Source: Muricea muricata (lineage: Eukaryota > Cnidaria > Anthozoa > Malacalcyonacea > Plexauridae). From it: DNA of 64,000 bases. How positions within the stretch are numbered: the first letter of the stretch is position 1; each line of letters starts with the position of its first letter. Below the pieces are notes generated by a model. The model ran no database searches. It saw nothing but the letters and a program-made list of their open reading frames with translations, and was not told the origin of the DNA. Both the position numbers and the translations under genes were made by a program. Below are positions 36,801-49,618 of this stretch, piece after piece. The stretch is from NCBI GenBank assembly GCA_963855995.1, contig OY979718.1, positions 28,367,282 through 28,431,281 on the forward strand, in the 5' to 3' direction.

Positions 36801-39800
36801 GTTGATCTTTAAAAATTCCTCTATGTTATATAATAAACAACTTTGTATCATTCAATGCATTTAACTCAGTGTAATACATTAATTAATATCTAATTAAAAA
36901 AACATCCCGTGGCTTTATGGAGAATTCCAAAAATTAACGTGGAAACAGGCAAATAGCGACATTGTCGCATATATTGTGTATGACCATTGAACGAGATGAA
37001 ACACTGGGACCCTGCGTACGAGGCTAAGAGATATTTAACATTCCCATTTCGGGAATACATGTGAAAGTTCCCAACAAATTATGCTCTGGAGACTTTAGGC
37101 AATCACTGAAATGTACTATATGCAGTATTGATTTAATTGATGCTATCAGGTTAACATATATATGTGTTGTATATACACTTTAGTAAAATTTTCTATACTA
37201 GCAAATAACCAAAATTAAATCAGCTATGTGGGTGGCATTATGACGGTTGTGTTACGGTTGTGTTGTGGTGGTGCTATGGTTGTTATACGTAGGAAAGTCT
37301 TGAAATTGGATTCTCAAAACCAATCTTACTATGACTCTGTCTGAGTAGAGTGGCTGGCAGGTCAGTAAGACGTTGATTTTTGGTCATCTTAAAAGGTGAT
37401 AACATAAGATGCGCTAACCCAGCCAGCCTAATTTCTTCTGCACCTCACACGGCTTAAAATTAAATTTGAAAGTAGAAATATTATTATCATAAACTGTCTC
37501 GTGCAAACACCCCTACCCCCAAATTATTACACGGTGTACCAAACAGAATTGTTGTTCTCGAAGCAGACGGTAAAAACTGCCCGAAACGTTGCAAAAATGA
37601 ACAAGTGTAAACCTTTTGAAAATATTTCCTGATAAATAAAAACTAAATTGAATGCTAATATTTTGAAATGTAAGGTAAGTGATGTTAATGGTATGAGTAT
37701 GACAGCTAATGCTATGAACGGTAGAACTAATAAAAGTTATTGCACCGCCGAAACTCGTAAATAATAATCGTACTAAATAATTTGATTTTATCTCACATAA
37801 GACTTTAAGAATGAAAATAATAAATACTTTGAAGTTGAAATACTTCTCATTAACACATTATACACACCATTCAGCATATGAAAAATAGTAGAGTACCTTC
37901 TCTTTAAATTCTTTAAGCTCTGTCTGTGAGATGGTATCCGCCTTGGCAATGATAGGAATGATGTTAACCTACAAAAACAGATCGGAAAATAGAAATAATC
38001 ATCACATTTATTTAAAAATAGTAACTCGTCCCGTACCAGAAACTCACCATGAAAGTGTTAATTAATTTGCACTTTTGCCTTAAACAAACAAAATCGGCTA
38101 ACACTTGTTTATACCCAATTCACATTTTAAGATCAACCACTCTGCTTGATAAACACGCCAGGAGTGTCAATCAAGGGCAGTAAAATCTTTACCACAGAAT
38201 GAACAAACAGCCCATAGGAGGAACATTACCATATAACTTGAACGAATCATCATTAAACGCCGTTATATGAAGTAGAAATTGATAAGGGATAAACTACTTG
38301 GGAATTCTAAGAGCAGAGGAAGTAGAGGACGGTGATATGAAAGAAAAGATTATGAAAGAATATTATCGAAGTAAGAAATTATGCCTGTCATGAAAGTGAA
38401 AACCCGAAAAGGCCCTAGATTTTATTTGCTTTTTTGTTTTATTTTCTGTTTGCTATAACTTGATTGTTTATTAATTAAAATTGGCATTTTAATCAATTTA
38501 GAACCACTTAGCCATAATTAACGTGTTATGATCCTCTATGGCAACCGCAAAGCTTGTTTCTACATATGGCTAGCAAACAGAAAAAAAGAGTGGGCTGAAG
38601 TTTACCGAGTTACGCCGTTGGCGGGCTAAATGTTGAACCAGAAACAAGCTTTGCGGTTGTCATAGAGGATCACTACAGGTTAGTTATGGTTAGGGAAAAC
38701 AGGACAAGTCATTTATTAATAAACAATTAAGTTTTTGCGAACAGGAAGTAAAAAGAAAAACATAAAATTTACGACCTTTTTCTGTTTTGTTTTTTTACTT
38801 CCATGACACGCATAATACAGAGACAAAATAAGTGAATTATTTTTCACTCAATATTAGCATCAATTATTTTTTGATCATATTAGTGTGTGTCATAGAAGTA
38901 GAGCTAATAATGTGATTCGAAGCACAAATAAGTAAGACATACTGCTGGTTTTCTCATATACTTTTAATGTTCGGGAGAGTACGAGTTTGGAACTGGGTTT
39001 GTTTATTCGCCTTTGATGTTTCAATTTTGTATGGTTTAAGATTGCTTAAAATACTAAGCATATATCGGCAATGTGTGAAAGTGGTTACAGTGGTAATTAG
39101 CTTGATGATGTCATATAACGTCAACGATCAGCCATTTTGGATTTTTTACGTCCAAAAAATGTACTTTTCCACACTCAAATTTTAGGCAACCCTTCCATTC
39201 CATATTCTCAACATCATACATAACCCATCATTGCGTCAAGCGCGGGCTTGCCGTCACAATTTGAAGGATTGTTTCGCTAACAGGCCCACTACTGCGTTTC
39301 TAGCTAATTCTTTTGTTGTGCAAGTTATAGCTCTTTTCAAAAGACCATACTCATGAGAAATAAAATACATACGGTATACCTTCTTGTCTAACTGTTTCAT
39401 ACAAACAAGATCCAATGATTTCAACCTAGAAAATGAAAAAGGTAATGAAATTTGGTCAAATTCAAAGGAGTAACTTATTTTATAATTTCACCAATTGGGT
39501 AATATAGAATCACGTCATCAGGGTAATAAAAAATATATTTCAATATATGGTTAGAATCGAAAACTTTGTGCCTGGAATTTAAATTATTACAGTAGGCACT
39601 AGAATTATTTTTGTGACCCTTTTATTCTAATTACTCTTATCATATTATAATATCGTTTTGTGAACGTTTGTTAATTATTAATTCATTTATTATAATTATG
39701 GGTTTGAGCGCCGCATAGATTTCTGTAAACAGCGTATTACTTTTCCCACAAAATAAACCTTAGTAATAATTGTGTCAAACCACAAAAAAATGACCAAACA

Positions 39801-42800
39801 TTTTATTTCTTGTTTGAAAAACATAAAAACTCTCCTGAAATCTGTCGATACTTTGCATTAAATAGTATTATACTGATTGTCTCAAAAATGATTGCGCTAG
39901 CTGATTGATTTGACGTAACGTAAAAACGGTAACACACTCAAACAAGGACATGTTTGTTTGAAATATCGCTACCCACTCAACAAAAACAGTTTTCCTATGT
40001 CAAGGATATCTGGTCTAGTAGGATAACATGTAACCAACGTCTGCAATAATTATTAAAAGGGAACTCCAGTCCGCGCACAAGTCGAATTTAAATGAATTAA
40101 ATAAATTGTACCAGACGAATTTTAGTTATAATAATATTAGTTTCGAAGCCATGTTGTCCTTGTATTTGCAAGCGCAAATTTGGTCAGCGTGCATCAGCTG
40201 TGCATTGCGATACATACGTTTTTACAAATATTTACATACTTGCTGAATGCAGTAAAACTTACTTGAGTGTGATAGCTTTTATAGTCTTCGGTTATATTAA
40301 ATAAAAAATAGTCTAAGACTGTAAATGAGTTTGCATGCATTTCGTTTAGGACAGATATCTCAACAGTTTTAGGGTAAAGCTGACCACAGCGGTCAACATG
40401 GTAATGCTGCCAGAAGCAGGATGAAACCTCCGAAACTGACCACATCAAATATGACGATTTCGCCATAGCGCAATCTACCAAACTATAAAAGTTTTGATTT
40501 ATGTGGGGGGCGAATATGGATCAGTTTGTAAACAGAATTTGAAAGGGTGGTAAAATGCATCATTTTACATCCTTGATATCCTACATTTGTTATTATTGCA
40601 GTCGAATTGTCTTGGATGGAAATACAACGGGGCCGAATTGTTGAGAACTGACATTGGAATATACAATAGCACCAAATTTGGTCAAAATCCCGGTTTTATC
40701 TTGTCATTGGTTAAACAACTACAGTACAATCTACTTGAGACCTGGTTACAACGTGATTAAAATATTTTCGATACGATTATGTCTAAGCTGAGTTACATAA
40801 TAAGAAGGTTACACCAAAATAGTGATAATATATTTAGAGAAATACCAATTATGTTTCCATAAAAAAGATTTAGCAAAAAAGGTAATGTTGCTCCGCTGCT
40901 GTTTATTTGAAGTTCTAAGTCCTAAATTGACATTTCGCCATGATTGTTGTAAGGATATTTTGTTGTGAAAATTAGTCCCAGACCTATCACACCTACTAAT
41001 GACCAAACCAACACGGCGAAGGAATGTACAGTACGACGCAGCATAACGAAGTTATTGTGAAAATATTACATGAATATTAATTCTAGTTCTTTCCCTAATC
41101 TCTAATTCTAGAACTTTCTCTAACCTAACTATATAACTTGCTTTTTAGTTAAACAACATCATGTGTACTTACGAATGCCCAGTTGGTGAAATAAAATAAA
41201 GACAAGCATGAATCCTAGTATCGTGATAAGTATTTAATGATCTTTTAATCTTTAGTTCTTCTTGGAGGTATGCTTCAAACTGTTTATCAATATATTCGAC
41301 GACTTTTTGATGACTGTAAAGCAATAAATAGAGTGGTTACATTTTGCATGAGGACGATGCATCGTAGTTAGTATAGACAGCTTGTAAATATCTGTCTTAC
41401 AGTACATGTAAGCTGGTTGTTAATTCAGCAAGAAGTGCTTGACCTTCGTGTCAAACAAACGGTGTTTTGCCGCCAAATTTCGTTTACTAACATTCAACAA
41501 TGATAACGTCTCATCAATGCAAATTACCCGGGCTCTGAAACAGCCCCTAGTTGTCCTAGAGGGATAAGGCGTCAACAAGGCGACGCAATTTCTTTGCCAT
41601 CCCTGACGGTCTTTGCATCCCTGGCCAAAATTAATCTTGGGAACTCTCAAGTTTTCTTTACGCGCGATATTTTCACGCTGCCGCTTGCACAAGATTAGGG
41701 AGCTCAAGCAGCGACTGCGAGTATAACTACGGGTAGGAGACTTGATGGCGTGTGAAGAAGTCGTAGTCGTTTCTGTAATAATGTCCAGGTTCCTTTAGTA
41801 GTAAAACAAACAACGAGATGTAAAGTTTCCGCAAAGTACATTCCATGTAACTGAAAACCCGCTACAACATTAGCTCTTTTTACGAAGAACAATGTGCGAT
41901 TTCAATAAATAGTGTTAAAAACAATGAAACAAGCCAGATAATATTTATATTTTGGTCGCAACTCCACCTTGTGTTTAAAGGCTTTAGATTTACACTTTGG
42001 TAGAAGTTAGATTTCAGAACTTAAGAAGAGTTTTAAATTTTCAAGGTATATTCTTCATAACATAGCCAATCACAAATCCATATATCACGAAAAGAAGTAC
42101 AAAAATTGACGCTACAATTTCGCGATGTAGTTCGCGATGTTTGTTGACATATCAAAACATATCATATCCAGGACACCGAGCTTTTGTATATCACGAGAAA
42201 ACATGCCAATATTTCGTCAGTCAAACAGTTGAAGCAATATGGCCGATTTTTGACGCAATTGACATCAGTTTAAGTTTCTCCGGAGCTACGTGGGCAATTT
42301 AGGTATTAATTATATATCTTCTGTAATCAGTGGCAAATACTGCAATTTCATTGGTTACAGGAGTGCGATTTGAGCTGTAATCGCACCCTTGCTTACAGCC
42401 AATGAAATTCACTCTAGTATTTACAACTAGCCAATCAGCAATTAGGATACAAAATAATTTGTTTTCTTTTTTGCTGCAAAATTTTTCAAAATGGATGAAT
42501 TTGAGGATTTTGAAAATTTTGACCTTTTAAGTTATATTTTTTCTGACCAAATATTTATTACAGAAGATATATAATTAAAAGGTAATGAAAGAATCAAGTC
42601 GTGCAATTAATGCCAAATCATACTCGTGATTAACAAACCAACCCCCCCCCCCCCCGCTGCGCAGTCGGCTGCTTTTGTAATCATTCGTATGATTTTGGCA
42701 TTAATTGCACTCCCATTCGTTCTATTATCATTATTTACTTGCCAACCTATACATGATGTAAACATGATGCATCACAAACTGACCGCGCGTAATCACTACC

Positions 42801-45800
42801 GTTGTAGACTGAGTAATGATCATTACACAAGCATAAACACCAATCTTGTCTGGAACGCGTTCAAGTGAGTTACTTTAGCTTCAAAAACATTAGGCTTGAA
42901 CGCGTGTTAAAAATTATACATAATTCAACATGATTCAGATTGAAAGGCGTAGGTTTCCGATACGAGAATCGAAAGTGAACGTTGCTATAAAATACGTACA
43001 GTACCTGTCTGTTTTATTTACTTGATCGCCATAACCAACCGTGTCAACAATTGTTAGTTTTAAGTTCACATTGCTCTCCTGTATTTCTACAAATTATTCC
43101 ACACAAAATACGGTAATTCAGTTCCATGCTGTATGAAGTGACAGTGAAAACAAAAATACCATCAAGCATTATGAAAATGGGAAGGCATGAACATTTTTTG
43201 TAAAAATTGCATTTAGATTACAGCTTGAATGGCAATTGATATATTCTAACAATTAGCAAATACCATTTTAAACAGGTTATTATGAACGGGAAAACCCGCA
43301 TTGACTAACATTATAGAACTGTATATCTGACACAACACGAACGAGTGTTATACGGACAATTGTAAATTGCTTGTGAAACATATACTTTTACTGATAAAGT
43401 AGTTTTTAAAATTCATCTTGCATAAAACAAGAAAATCTATGTTAATCTACGCGAATCAACAGAAACCTGCACCACATATACTCTTGACACAAGTGGGTAC
43501 AACTTTACTGGACAACACTAACTTCTAGCCATACAGCAAAAGCTGGTTTGCAAGCGGAGTATATATAATTATTAAATAGGCCCAAAACATGGATTTTTAA
43601 TAATTTTGTAAAATGCAGATAATAAATATAACCAGACAAAACGTGTACAATATGTCAATATACTCAAGATTTTTCTATGTTCTTTAAGATTCATAACATG
43701 CTTGCTGTAAGTGTTTAAATTGTATTCATTTATTTTTGAGTCGGTTTTCTTTGATGTTCCGAGGTATTCATCTCGGATGAATACTTGAATAAATAATTAG
43801 ATCAAATTTGTGGAAAAGTCTCGACGAATCTCGACTTAAATTGCTTAAAGTCAAAAGTTTAAAGTTAGAAAACCTCCTTAAAATTTAAATTAAGTTAGTT
43901 AGGCGCTGTTTTCGGTGAAATTGGAAAATGGAAAAAGTTAGAAGGGAATAAAATCTATAACGGAACCAAAATGTCCTGTTTTCCGCTGCGTTTACACGAT
44001 ACCGTCACAAAATCGCAACCCTCCTTCTAGGTACTTAACTCTAACCCCTTTTCAATTATTCACATGTATTAAATTTATATCATTAAAGTTACATACCATA
44101 CATATGATCTTCAATGCCAACATCAGGTGAGTGGTGTGAGTGTGGAACACCTAAACAGATGAGCAGTGGTAAATACTCTTAGAAAAATTGAAAGCTCTAC
44201 GTAAATAATTGGGTAAAACTGTGAAAACAGAGAATGGGAAGAGCTTAGTAAATGCGAGAAAACATTAAAACAAAGAAAGAAATGACCAATTAAGGATGGA
44301 AAGGTAAAGATTAAGAATGTTGGTAAAAAATATAATTATATAAGATCTAAATTCATATAATAAATGAAGTTTTGAAATGAAACTCACTAATTAGTAACTA
44401 TATGGATAATGGATATTTACAATGGACAATTTACTGTTCCACTGTTAAGTATTTTTGTAGGAGTTCACACTGCTCTGGGATTGGGGGAAAAACTTTCAAA
44501 AATTTCTGAGGGGGGAGTGGTTAGAAGCAACCCCTTGGTGGAACCTAATAAAACTGTGTCACTTCAGTATTATACAGTGTGTATAAAAAATGAACAACTC
44601 AGTACTCAGTAGGTATAAAATTTGTGTTTTATTGCTGTTCAAAATTTCAGAATATTTGCTTGAGTTTAAGTCCTTCAAATTGTATTTTTAAATTAGCTTG
44701 TATTTTTTCTAAATAAGAATTTTATTCTTAAGAGAAGTTCTAATTTTATTTAGATATCTCTTGGGAGTTGTATGCAAATTAGATAAATGCATAAATTAAG
44801 CATACACAAAGCTGATGTTTTGAACAGCTTAGACTCAAGCAAATTTTCGGTAACTTTGAACAGAAATACAACACCCGACATATTTTCCATCTACCAAGTC
44901 AAAATTACTTTCATTCATTAACGTTTCATGCGCGAGCTGTATTTAACCTGTAGGATAAAAACCGGTTGTAAAGCTGCAAAATGCGCCTCTCATAGACCTG
45001 TACTGAAAAATTATATCATATATACTGTATGCAAAACATACCCTGCAATGCTGTCACAATATTTATGGTAAGAATTGTACCAACTGAAAAAACTTACTAT
45101 CAAATGTTGTCTTAAACAGACAATCCATCAATGTTGACTTGCCAATGCCAGTTTCACCTGTTTGAAAATAAACCCATTGATAAAAAATTTTCTTCTTCTA
45201 TGAACTAGGGGTGTAGCAGTATCCAGCCAGATAGTGACAAAATCTAATATCCAGCCTGAGGTAGTGGAAAATCCACTAGCTAACCAGATAATACACTGTA
45301 TCCAGGATCTATCATACCATCCAAGTTTACCATGATCTTAGATCACACCATGCTGTTAAATCGTTGTTAAGTTTTTAGATATAGGTCATACTATCCAGTA
45401 TCAGTCCTGATGTTTCTATTATTATCCAGATACTGGACAATTATTCCAGTCAAATCCCCAATGTTTGTGAATTGAAATAGAAGAAATGATAACACTAATA
45501 AACAGCCATAAAAAACTGTCTGTTTAACCATGTAAAATGAGCTGCCAACACAACAAGAAATGATTCAGATTAGAACCCTAAAAGATTCATACTTTAGTAT
45601 TTGTCCCTGAGCGAACAGTACAACAGACAGGGGTTTAAAACCCAGTCAAGGGGAATCCAACTGTTTAATTAAAACAAAGCATTGATTGTGAAAATTCCCC
45701 TTGAACCGGAAACAAAGCACTCCCCTTGTCCGGTTAAGATTGGGGTTCGGTTTACAGCCAGATTCAATTATTTAAAATTTTATTACTCAAAATCTTGTCA

Positions 45801-47961
45801 AACACCTATGGTATGGGAACAACATCAATGATCTCACAGAGATTTAATAAAATCGGTCTATAGAAAAAAAATTGTAGTGTCGCTTCGGTGGATTCGTGGA
45901 ACAAATGTTACTAATTCGCTTTGGGAGAAGAGCTGAAAGAGCTATAAAATTGGTAGAGTAGACTGCCCACAAGTAGCTCGTTTATTGTACACAGCAAAAA
46001 AAGCACAATTGAGAAATTGAAGAGCTATACAAAATACCTAGTATCACGGCAGATACATGTCAAATATCTGGTAGTTAACAGGAAGAGGTCTATCATATTA
46101 TATCAGTACCGGTACATGGTTTTCACAGAGATAAAAACATACAACTACCAATAAATAATTATATAAACTGCTAATAAAATAATTTAAAAATATAACATTG
46201 AAACTGTGATAATGTTCCAAGTATTGTAGTGTCCAAATAGTACTAAAACTATTTATATGATCATCTGTCATAGCAAAAAACCCTTCCAGGGACTTTTTCC
46301 CACACAGTAAACACTGTTTGTGGAGTTCTGGTAGTCTCCTTCCCCAATTTGTTTTTTAGGTTAAAAGATGCTTAAAAATGATATTTCTAAAATTACAATT
46401 GTAACTTCAATCATCGTTATTCAATCATCTTTAGATCTTGATGAGATATATGAGATGAAATATACTGTAAAAAATGTTCTATGTTGTTATACAGTTACAT
46501 CAGCAGGGGGTGAAAATTCATGATAAGCAGTCCAAAGGCTAAATATTCCAAATTCAAATATAACTACTGGTATTATTTTTTTAAAAATTGTAAAAATATG
46601 ACTGACCGCATTTAAATATTGGAACCTCTTGTACAAACACTTCAAAATTATCTAAAAGAGGCAACTGCTCTTAAAAGCAGTCATCTGCAGCTAAAAATCT
46701 GAAAATGCACGCTAGTCCAGGTAATTCATCCATCTCATGGACAAAAGCATGCTGCTGCAAATTATGGTATTACAGGGTTTTAAATACATATAGAATACTC
46801 AATAACATATCTGAAAGCTATTGTATTGGTACTTTATTGGGTGCACATTGTTCATCTCTTAAAATAAAACATGTTTTGTAAATTTAAAGCTTATTTGAAA
46901 GATCAAATTTCTCTGTAATTTTGACAAGGACAAATAAAGTAGAGAACAGTTCAACTTAGAGTAGCTGGTGGATTGAAGGCAGCTCTTACTTGTTTGAAAC
47001 CTCTGCTTGGTGAGCAATGTTGGTGGACCATTTCAAAATGCTGAAGTGCCTCAGGGCAAATAATTTATGGACTTTTCTATGGATGTCGAAACATGTTTGT
47101 CCACCAACAAAGGTCTTCGTTTGTTTCTTACATTTAAAATACAATTCCGTTGTTTTTATAGTTTTACTGGGTCAATATGGGATTAAAATTTCAGCAGTCA
47201 GGTTCCAACACTTGTTTTCGTTATTGTTTGAATAAAACACATTTTGGTAGTGGTATGCAAGTAATTACAAAAAAATTATATGACAATTAAATAGATTAAA
47301 CAAGACAATGTGAAAATAGATTAAATGAAATACCGTGTAGGAATATACCAATTTAACTGATGAATTAGGTGTCAATGATAGCTAACAGTTCACGCCCTTC
47401 TACTGTACTTATAAACTTTCTATATATTAAAATATACAGTACCCAAGATCATTTACTTTCCTACGCTTATCAACCAAAAATTTGAGACACTAAGAAAAAT
47501 TAGTCACCAAACTTTAACAAATTAAAATTTTACAAAGCAATCCAAAAATATTCGTAAAATAAAGAAAAATATTTGACAGGAAATTACATTGCATAGTATT
47601 TTATACACACGGACAATGCCATACAAATATAAAAATTTATACACCAAAAGTTATTTCCATGATAAAATTGATACATATTTATTTCATATGACTAACCTAC
47701 ACACAAGATATTGAAATAAAATCCACGATCGACCCTCTTGTTGACAAGTTGATCAGGCAGGCTGACAAAGCCGACATTGCCAGCTAGTTTGAGGTCGCGT
47801 CCGTCTTCACCCTTTTCGTCATAAAAAAACATTTGAAAGAAGCATTGAGGATAAGAAAAACTTTATTTAATATTCAACTTAAACTTCACATAGCTAAAAC
47901 AATACTCTGACTGTTAAGAACTTTTATTTACCAATTTTCTACAGACGTCAACAGCAGACAT
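27851..47961 (-). CDS. Septin, SEPT6 group (15 exons, 415 aa)
   Basis: Exons (5' to 3'): 47932-47961, 47697-47811, 45098-45157, 44097-44150, 43005-43086, 41173-41313, 39380-39425, 37897-37968, 36653-36742, 35908-36004, 34569-34620, 31288-31404, 30746-30878, 30098-30175, 27851-27931. All have GT-AG ends and consistent phases; total 1248 nt. The start [13 protein letters not shown] is followed by [18 protein letters not shown]-loop GETGIGKS is at residues 49-56, DTVG at 101-104, AKAD at 184-187, and the septin-unique region [10 protein letters not shown] near 252-261. Residues 320-405 are a charged heptad coiled coil. The switch-I stretch ([11 protein letters not shown]) has no threonine, as in the SEPT6 group, which binds but does not hydrolyse GTP. 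It should assemble as the SEPT6-type subunit of filament-forming hetero-oligomers at cortex and division sites. The minor uncertainty is exon 1 (30 nt); an in-frame ATG at 47832 is an alternative start. Confidence 0.93.
28601..28838. mobile_element. Foldback MITE in septin intron 14
   Basis: Inverted arms of about 100 bp: GTAGCCCAAAATTG at the left and CAATTTTGGGCTAC at the right, sharing 'AGTGTTTTGATA', 'TTCAAACATCCATTCA' and 'GTCTGTGGCGTAGCGGTAG'. The right arm has an 11-bp internal duplication (ATGGAAATGA). The segment TGGCGTAGCGG fits a tRNA-type box A, but no box B is seen. Confidence 0.75.
29759..30057. mobile_element. MULE-type MITE in septin intron 14
   Basis: Starts CAACCTCGTTTCCAGGGCC and ends GATCGAGGTAG, matching the CAACCTCGT..CCAGGGC ends of the element at 51465-52255. 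A 9-bp flank TGGAGCTGC (29750-29758) recurs as TGGAGCCGC (30058-30066), one mismatch, as expected of an aged Mutator-type duplication. The element ends 40 bp from septin exon 14. Confidence 0.65.
32140..32740 (-). pseudogene. LINE reverse transcriptase fragment in septin intron 11
   Basis: Minus-strand motifs '[23 protein letters not shown]' (start of a LINE RT: ...PxxWKxAxVxPIxKxG...), and '[19 protein letters not shown]' with adjacent sequence from the region before the RT. An inverted duplication at about 32385-32485 ('CGTAAAATTTATTTTAACAC' and its inverse) breaks it. The order of the pieces is rearranged. Confidence 0.6.
33000..33290 (-). repeat. Dispersed repeat, copy B (septin intron 11)
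   Basis: Reverse complement matches 15060-15330 in blocks: 'CTTAGTTTATTTACCT', 'GCAATGCTCCACTTTGTTTGT', 'CTTTTCGTACTTTTA', and 'AATGCACGTTTTTCGTGCGTTATTG'. It also encodes 'GTTTTGTTTACAAATAA' at the other end. The family is unidentified. Confidence 0.6.
34769..35158. mobile_element. 390-bp foldback MITE in septin intron 10
   Basis: Ends AATGGACCATTCCCC and GGGGAATGGTCCATT. Long arms are inverted over nearly all their length ('ACAAACTTTTAAATTCG', 'AGTTTGGTTG', 'GCGAATTTTGTATAC', 'AAGCGTTACCAC') around a short loop near 34965. A diverged half copy is at 20908-21067. Confidence 0.8.
38379..38816. mobile_element. About 440-bp foldback MITE in septin intron 7
   Basis: Ends AATTATGCCTGTCATG and CATGACACGCATAAT. 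Arms pair through 'AACTTGATTGTTTATTAAT', 'TTAGCCATAATTAAC' and 'TGATCCTCTATGGCAACCG', with 'CAAAGCTTGTTTCT' innermost and a loop near 38600. Mismatches are scattered, so the copy is not recent. Confidence 0.75.
42310..42574. mobile_element. 265-bp TTAA-flanked MITE keeping a short ORF (septin intron 5)
   Basis: Exact TTAA at 42306-42309 and 42575-42578. Inverted ends are TTATATATCTTCTGTAAT and ATTACAGAAGATATATAA. TTAA duplication points to piggyBac or Kolobok-type transposition. From 42491 to 42574 there is a 27-codon ORF ([17 protein letters not shown]...) whose stop codon lies in the right end. An inner inverted pair 'CTGTAATCGCACCC' and 'GAGTGCGATTTGAG' also exists. Confidence 0.75.
42600..42712. 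repeat. Short inverted repeat with poly-C loop (septin intron 5)
   Basis: 'GTGCAATTAATGCCAAATCATAC' and its near-inverse 'GTATGATTTTGGCATTAATTGCAC' flank a loop that includes a run of about 15 cytosines and 'GCTGCGCAGTCGGCTGC'. Confidence 0.7.
45158..47696 (-). other. Septin intron 2
   Basis: A 2.5-kb intron. Apart from recurring 'TATCCAG' words at 45220-45450, no mobile element, exon or RNA was recognised. Confidence 0.45.
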
Positions 47962-48298
47962 TTTGACAAATTAATCTTGTTCAGTGGTTGTGCTTCCATT
48001 TGAAAAATTGGGAATTTCCATATTCTTTTCTTTTTTTGAAAAAAAATTCCTTCCAAAAATACTGAAAAAAAGCAAAAATTCTTTTAAATTCCCTTTTTGA
48101 TTGAGGAGTATTTAAATTTTAAAATTCAGATAACTGTATTTTAACTGTATATTTTAGTTACTATACCATAATACAGTATTGATAACTAATAAAAATGGGA
48201 AGTAAGCAATAAATATGAAGAAATTTGACATTACAGAAACAATACATTGATGAAGCTTTTGTAGTCACATAGGACAAGTCATAAGAGAAAAAATAGAA
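47962..48298. other. Septin upstream region
   Basis: AT-rich sequence between the septin start codon (minus strand) and the large hairpin. It must contain the 5' UTR and promoter; no distinct element can be named. Confidence 0.35.
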
Positions 48299-49435
48299 CA
48301 TAGGGCTCCCAATAAACAAATTGTGTTATTTAAATACACAACAGAAAGGATTTTCTCTTAAAATTCAATAAAAATTCATTGTATTACCGTAAAAATGTTG
48401 TATCAACTGTGTGTGAATAGATATAAGTATGTATAGGCAATAATCAATCTTTCGCCCGCGGTGACATGCACGACGTGTATACATTTTCAAAGATAAAATT
48501 TTACCTCAAAACCCACACAAAACATCAGATAAAACTTGACACAGGCAACTTGGATAATCAATAAACAATATTCTCACAAAAATATTTCAAAAAACGAATA
48601 AAAAAGCGGAAAAAATGTGCAAAACTTTTGCTAAATTGCCGAAATATTTCGTGGGACGATGCTGGATGTGAAATCCGGTTTGAGGAACGAATCTGATTGG
48701 TCGAAAAAATAAACAAACTCGCTTGCATTTTCTTGAATCCGGGGGGGGACTTAACTTTTTAAAATAAGCTAACTAGGGGCGCGAAAATGCAAAAAAGGCG
48801 AAAAATATTCAAATCCTTCATTCAACCCTTCATTCCCAAAAGGAAAAATCTATATAAAACTCAAATTTGAATATTTTTCGTCTTTTTTGTATTTTCGCGC
48901 CCCTAGTTGGCTTATTTTAAAAAGTCAAGTCCCCCCCGGATTCAAGAAAATGCAAGCGAGTTTGTTTATTTTTTCGACCAATCAGATTCGTTCCTCAAAC
49001 CGGATTTCACATCCAGCATCGTCCCACGAAATATTTCGGCAATTTAGCAAAAGTTTTGCACATTTTTTCCGCTTTTTTATTCGTTTTTTGAAATATTTTT
49101 GTGAGAATATTGTTTATTGATTATCCAAGTTGCCTGTGTCAAGTTTTATTTGATGTTTTGTGTGGGTTTTGAGGTAAAATTTTATCTTTGAATTTGTTAT
49201 ATAGATCGACATGGTTGAAAGAGTTTCCTCCCTTCTCAAATATTATGTAATGTATACACGTCGTGCATGTCACCACGGGCGAAAGATTGATTATTGCCTA
49301 TACATACTTATATCTATTCACACACAGTTGATACAACATTTTTACGGTAATACAATGAATTTTTATTGAATTTTAAGAGAAAATCCTTCCTGTTGTGTAT
49401 TTAAATAACACAATTTGTTTATTGGGAGCCCTATG
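48299..49435. mobile_element. 1.1-kb hairpin-forming foldback element, 7-bp target duplication AATAGAA
   Basis: Ends CATAGGGCTCCCAATAAAC and GTTTATTGGGAGCCCTATG. The two arms, about 520 bp each, are nearly identical inverted copies around a centre near 48840. Shared stretches include 'CTGATTGGTCGAAAAAATAA', 'TCCAGCATCGTCCCACG' and 'GCGCGAAAATGCAAAAAAGG'. AATAGAA is exact at both flanks (48292-48298 and 49436-49442). The right arm has about 60 extra bases near 49195. No transposase is encoded; ORFs in it (such as 48887-49120) are shadows. Confidence 0.88.
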
Positions 49436-49618
49436 AATAGAACTGCGCACAGCCCACCATTACATAAAACGTTGCAGGAATGGTAATGATTACTATTATA
49501 GTACTAGTACACCGTAAATTCCTTCGTTTTTATCCAAAACGTTCTTAATTAATATATTCAATACAGTTTTAAAGCAACGTAATAAAATATAACTTGAAAG
49601 TTGAAAGTGTGTTCTATG

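Noticed and set aside
48887-49120. 77-codon plus-strand ORF
   Set aside because: Lies in one arm of the 1.1-kb hairpin; no conserved motif, and explained by the palindrome.
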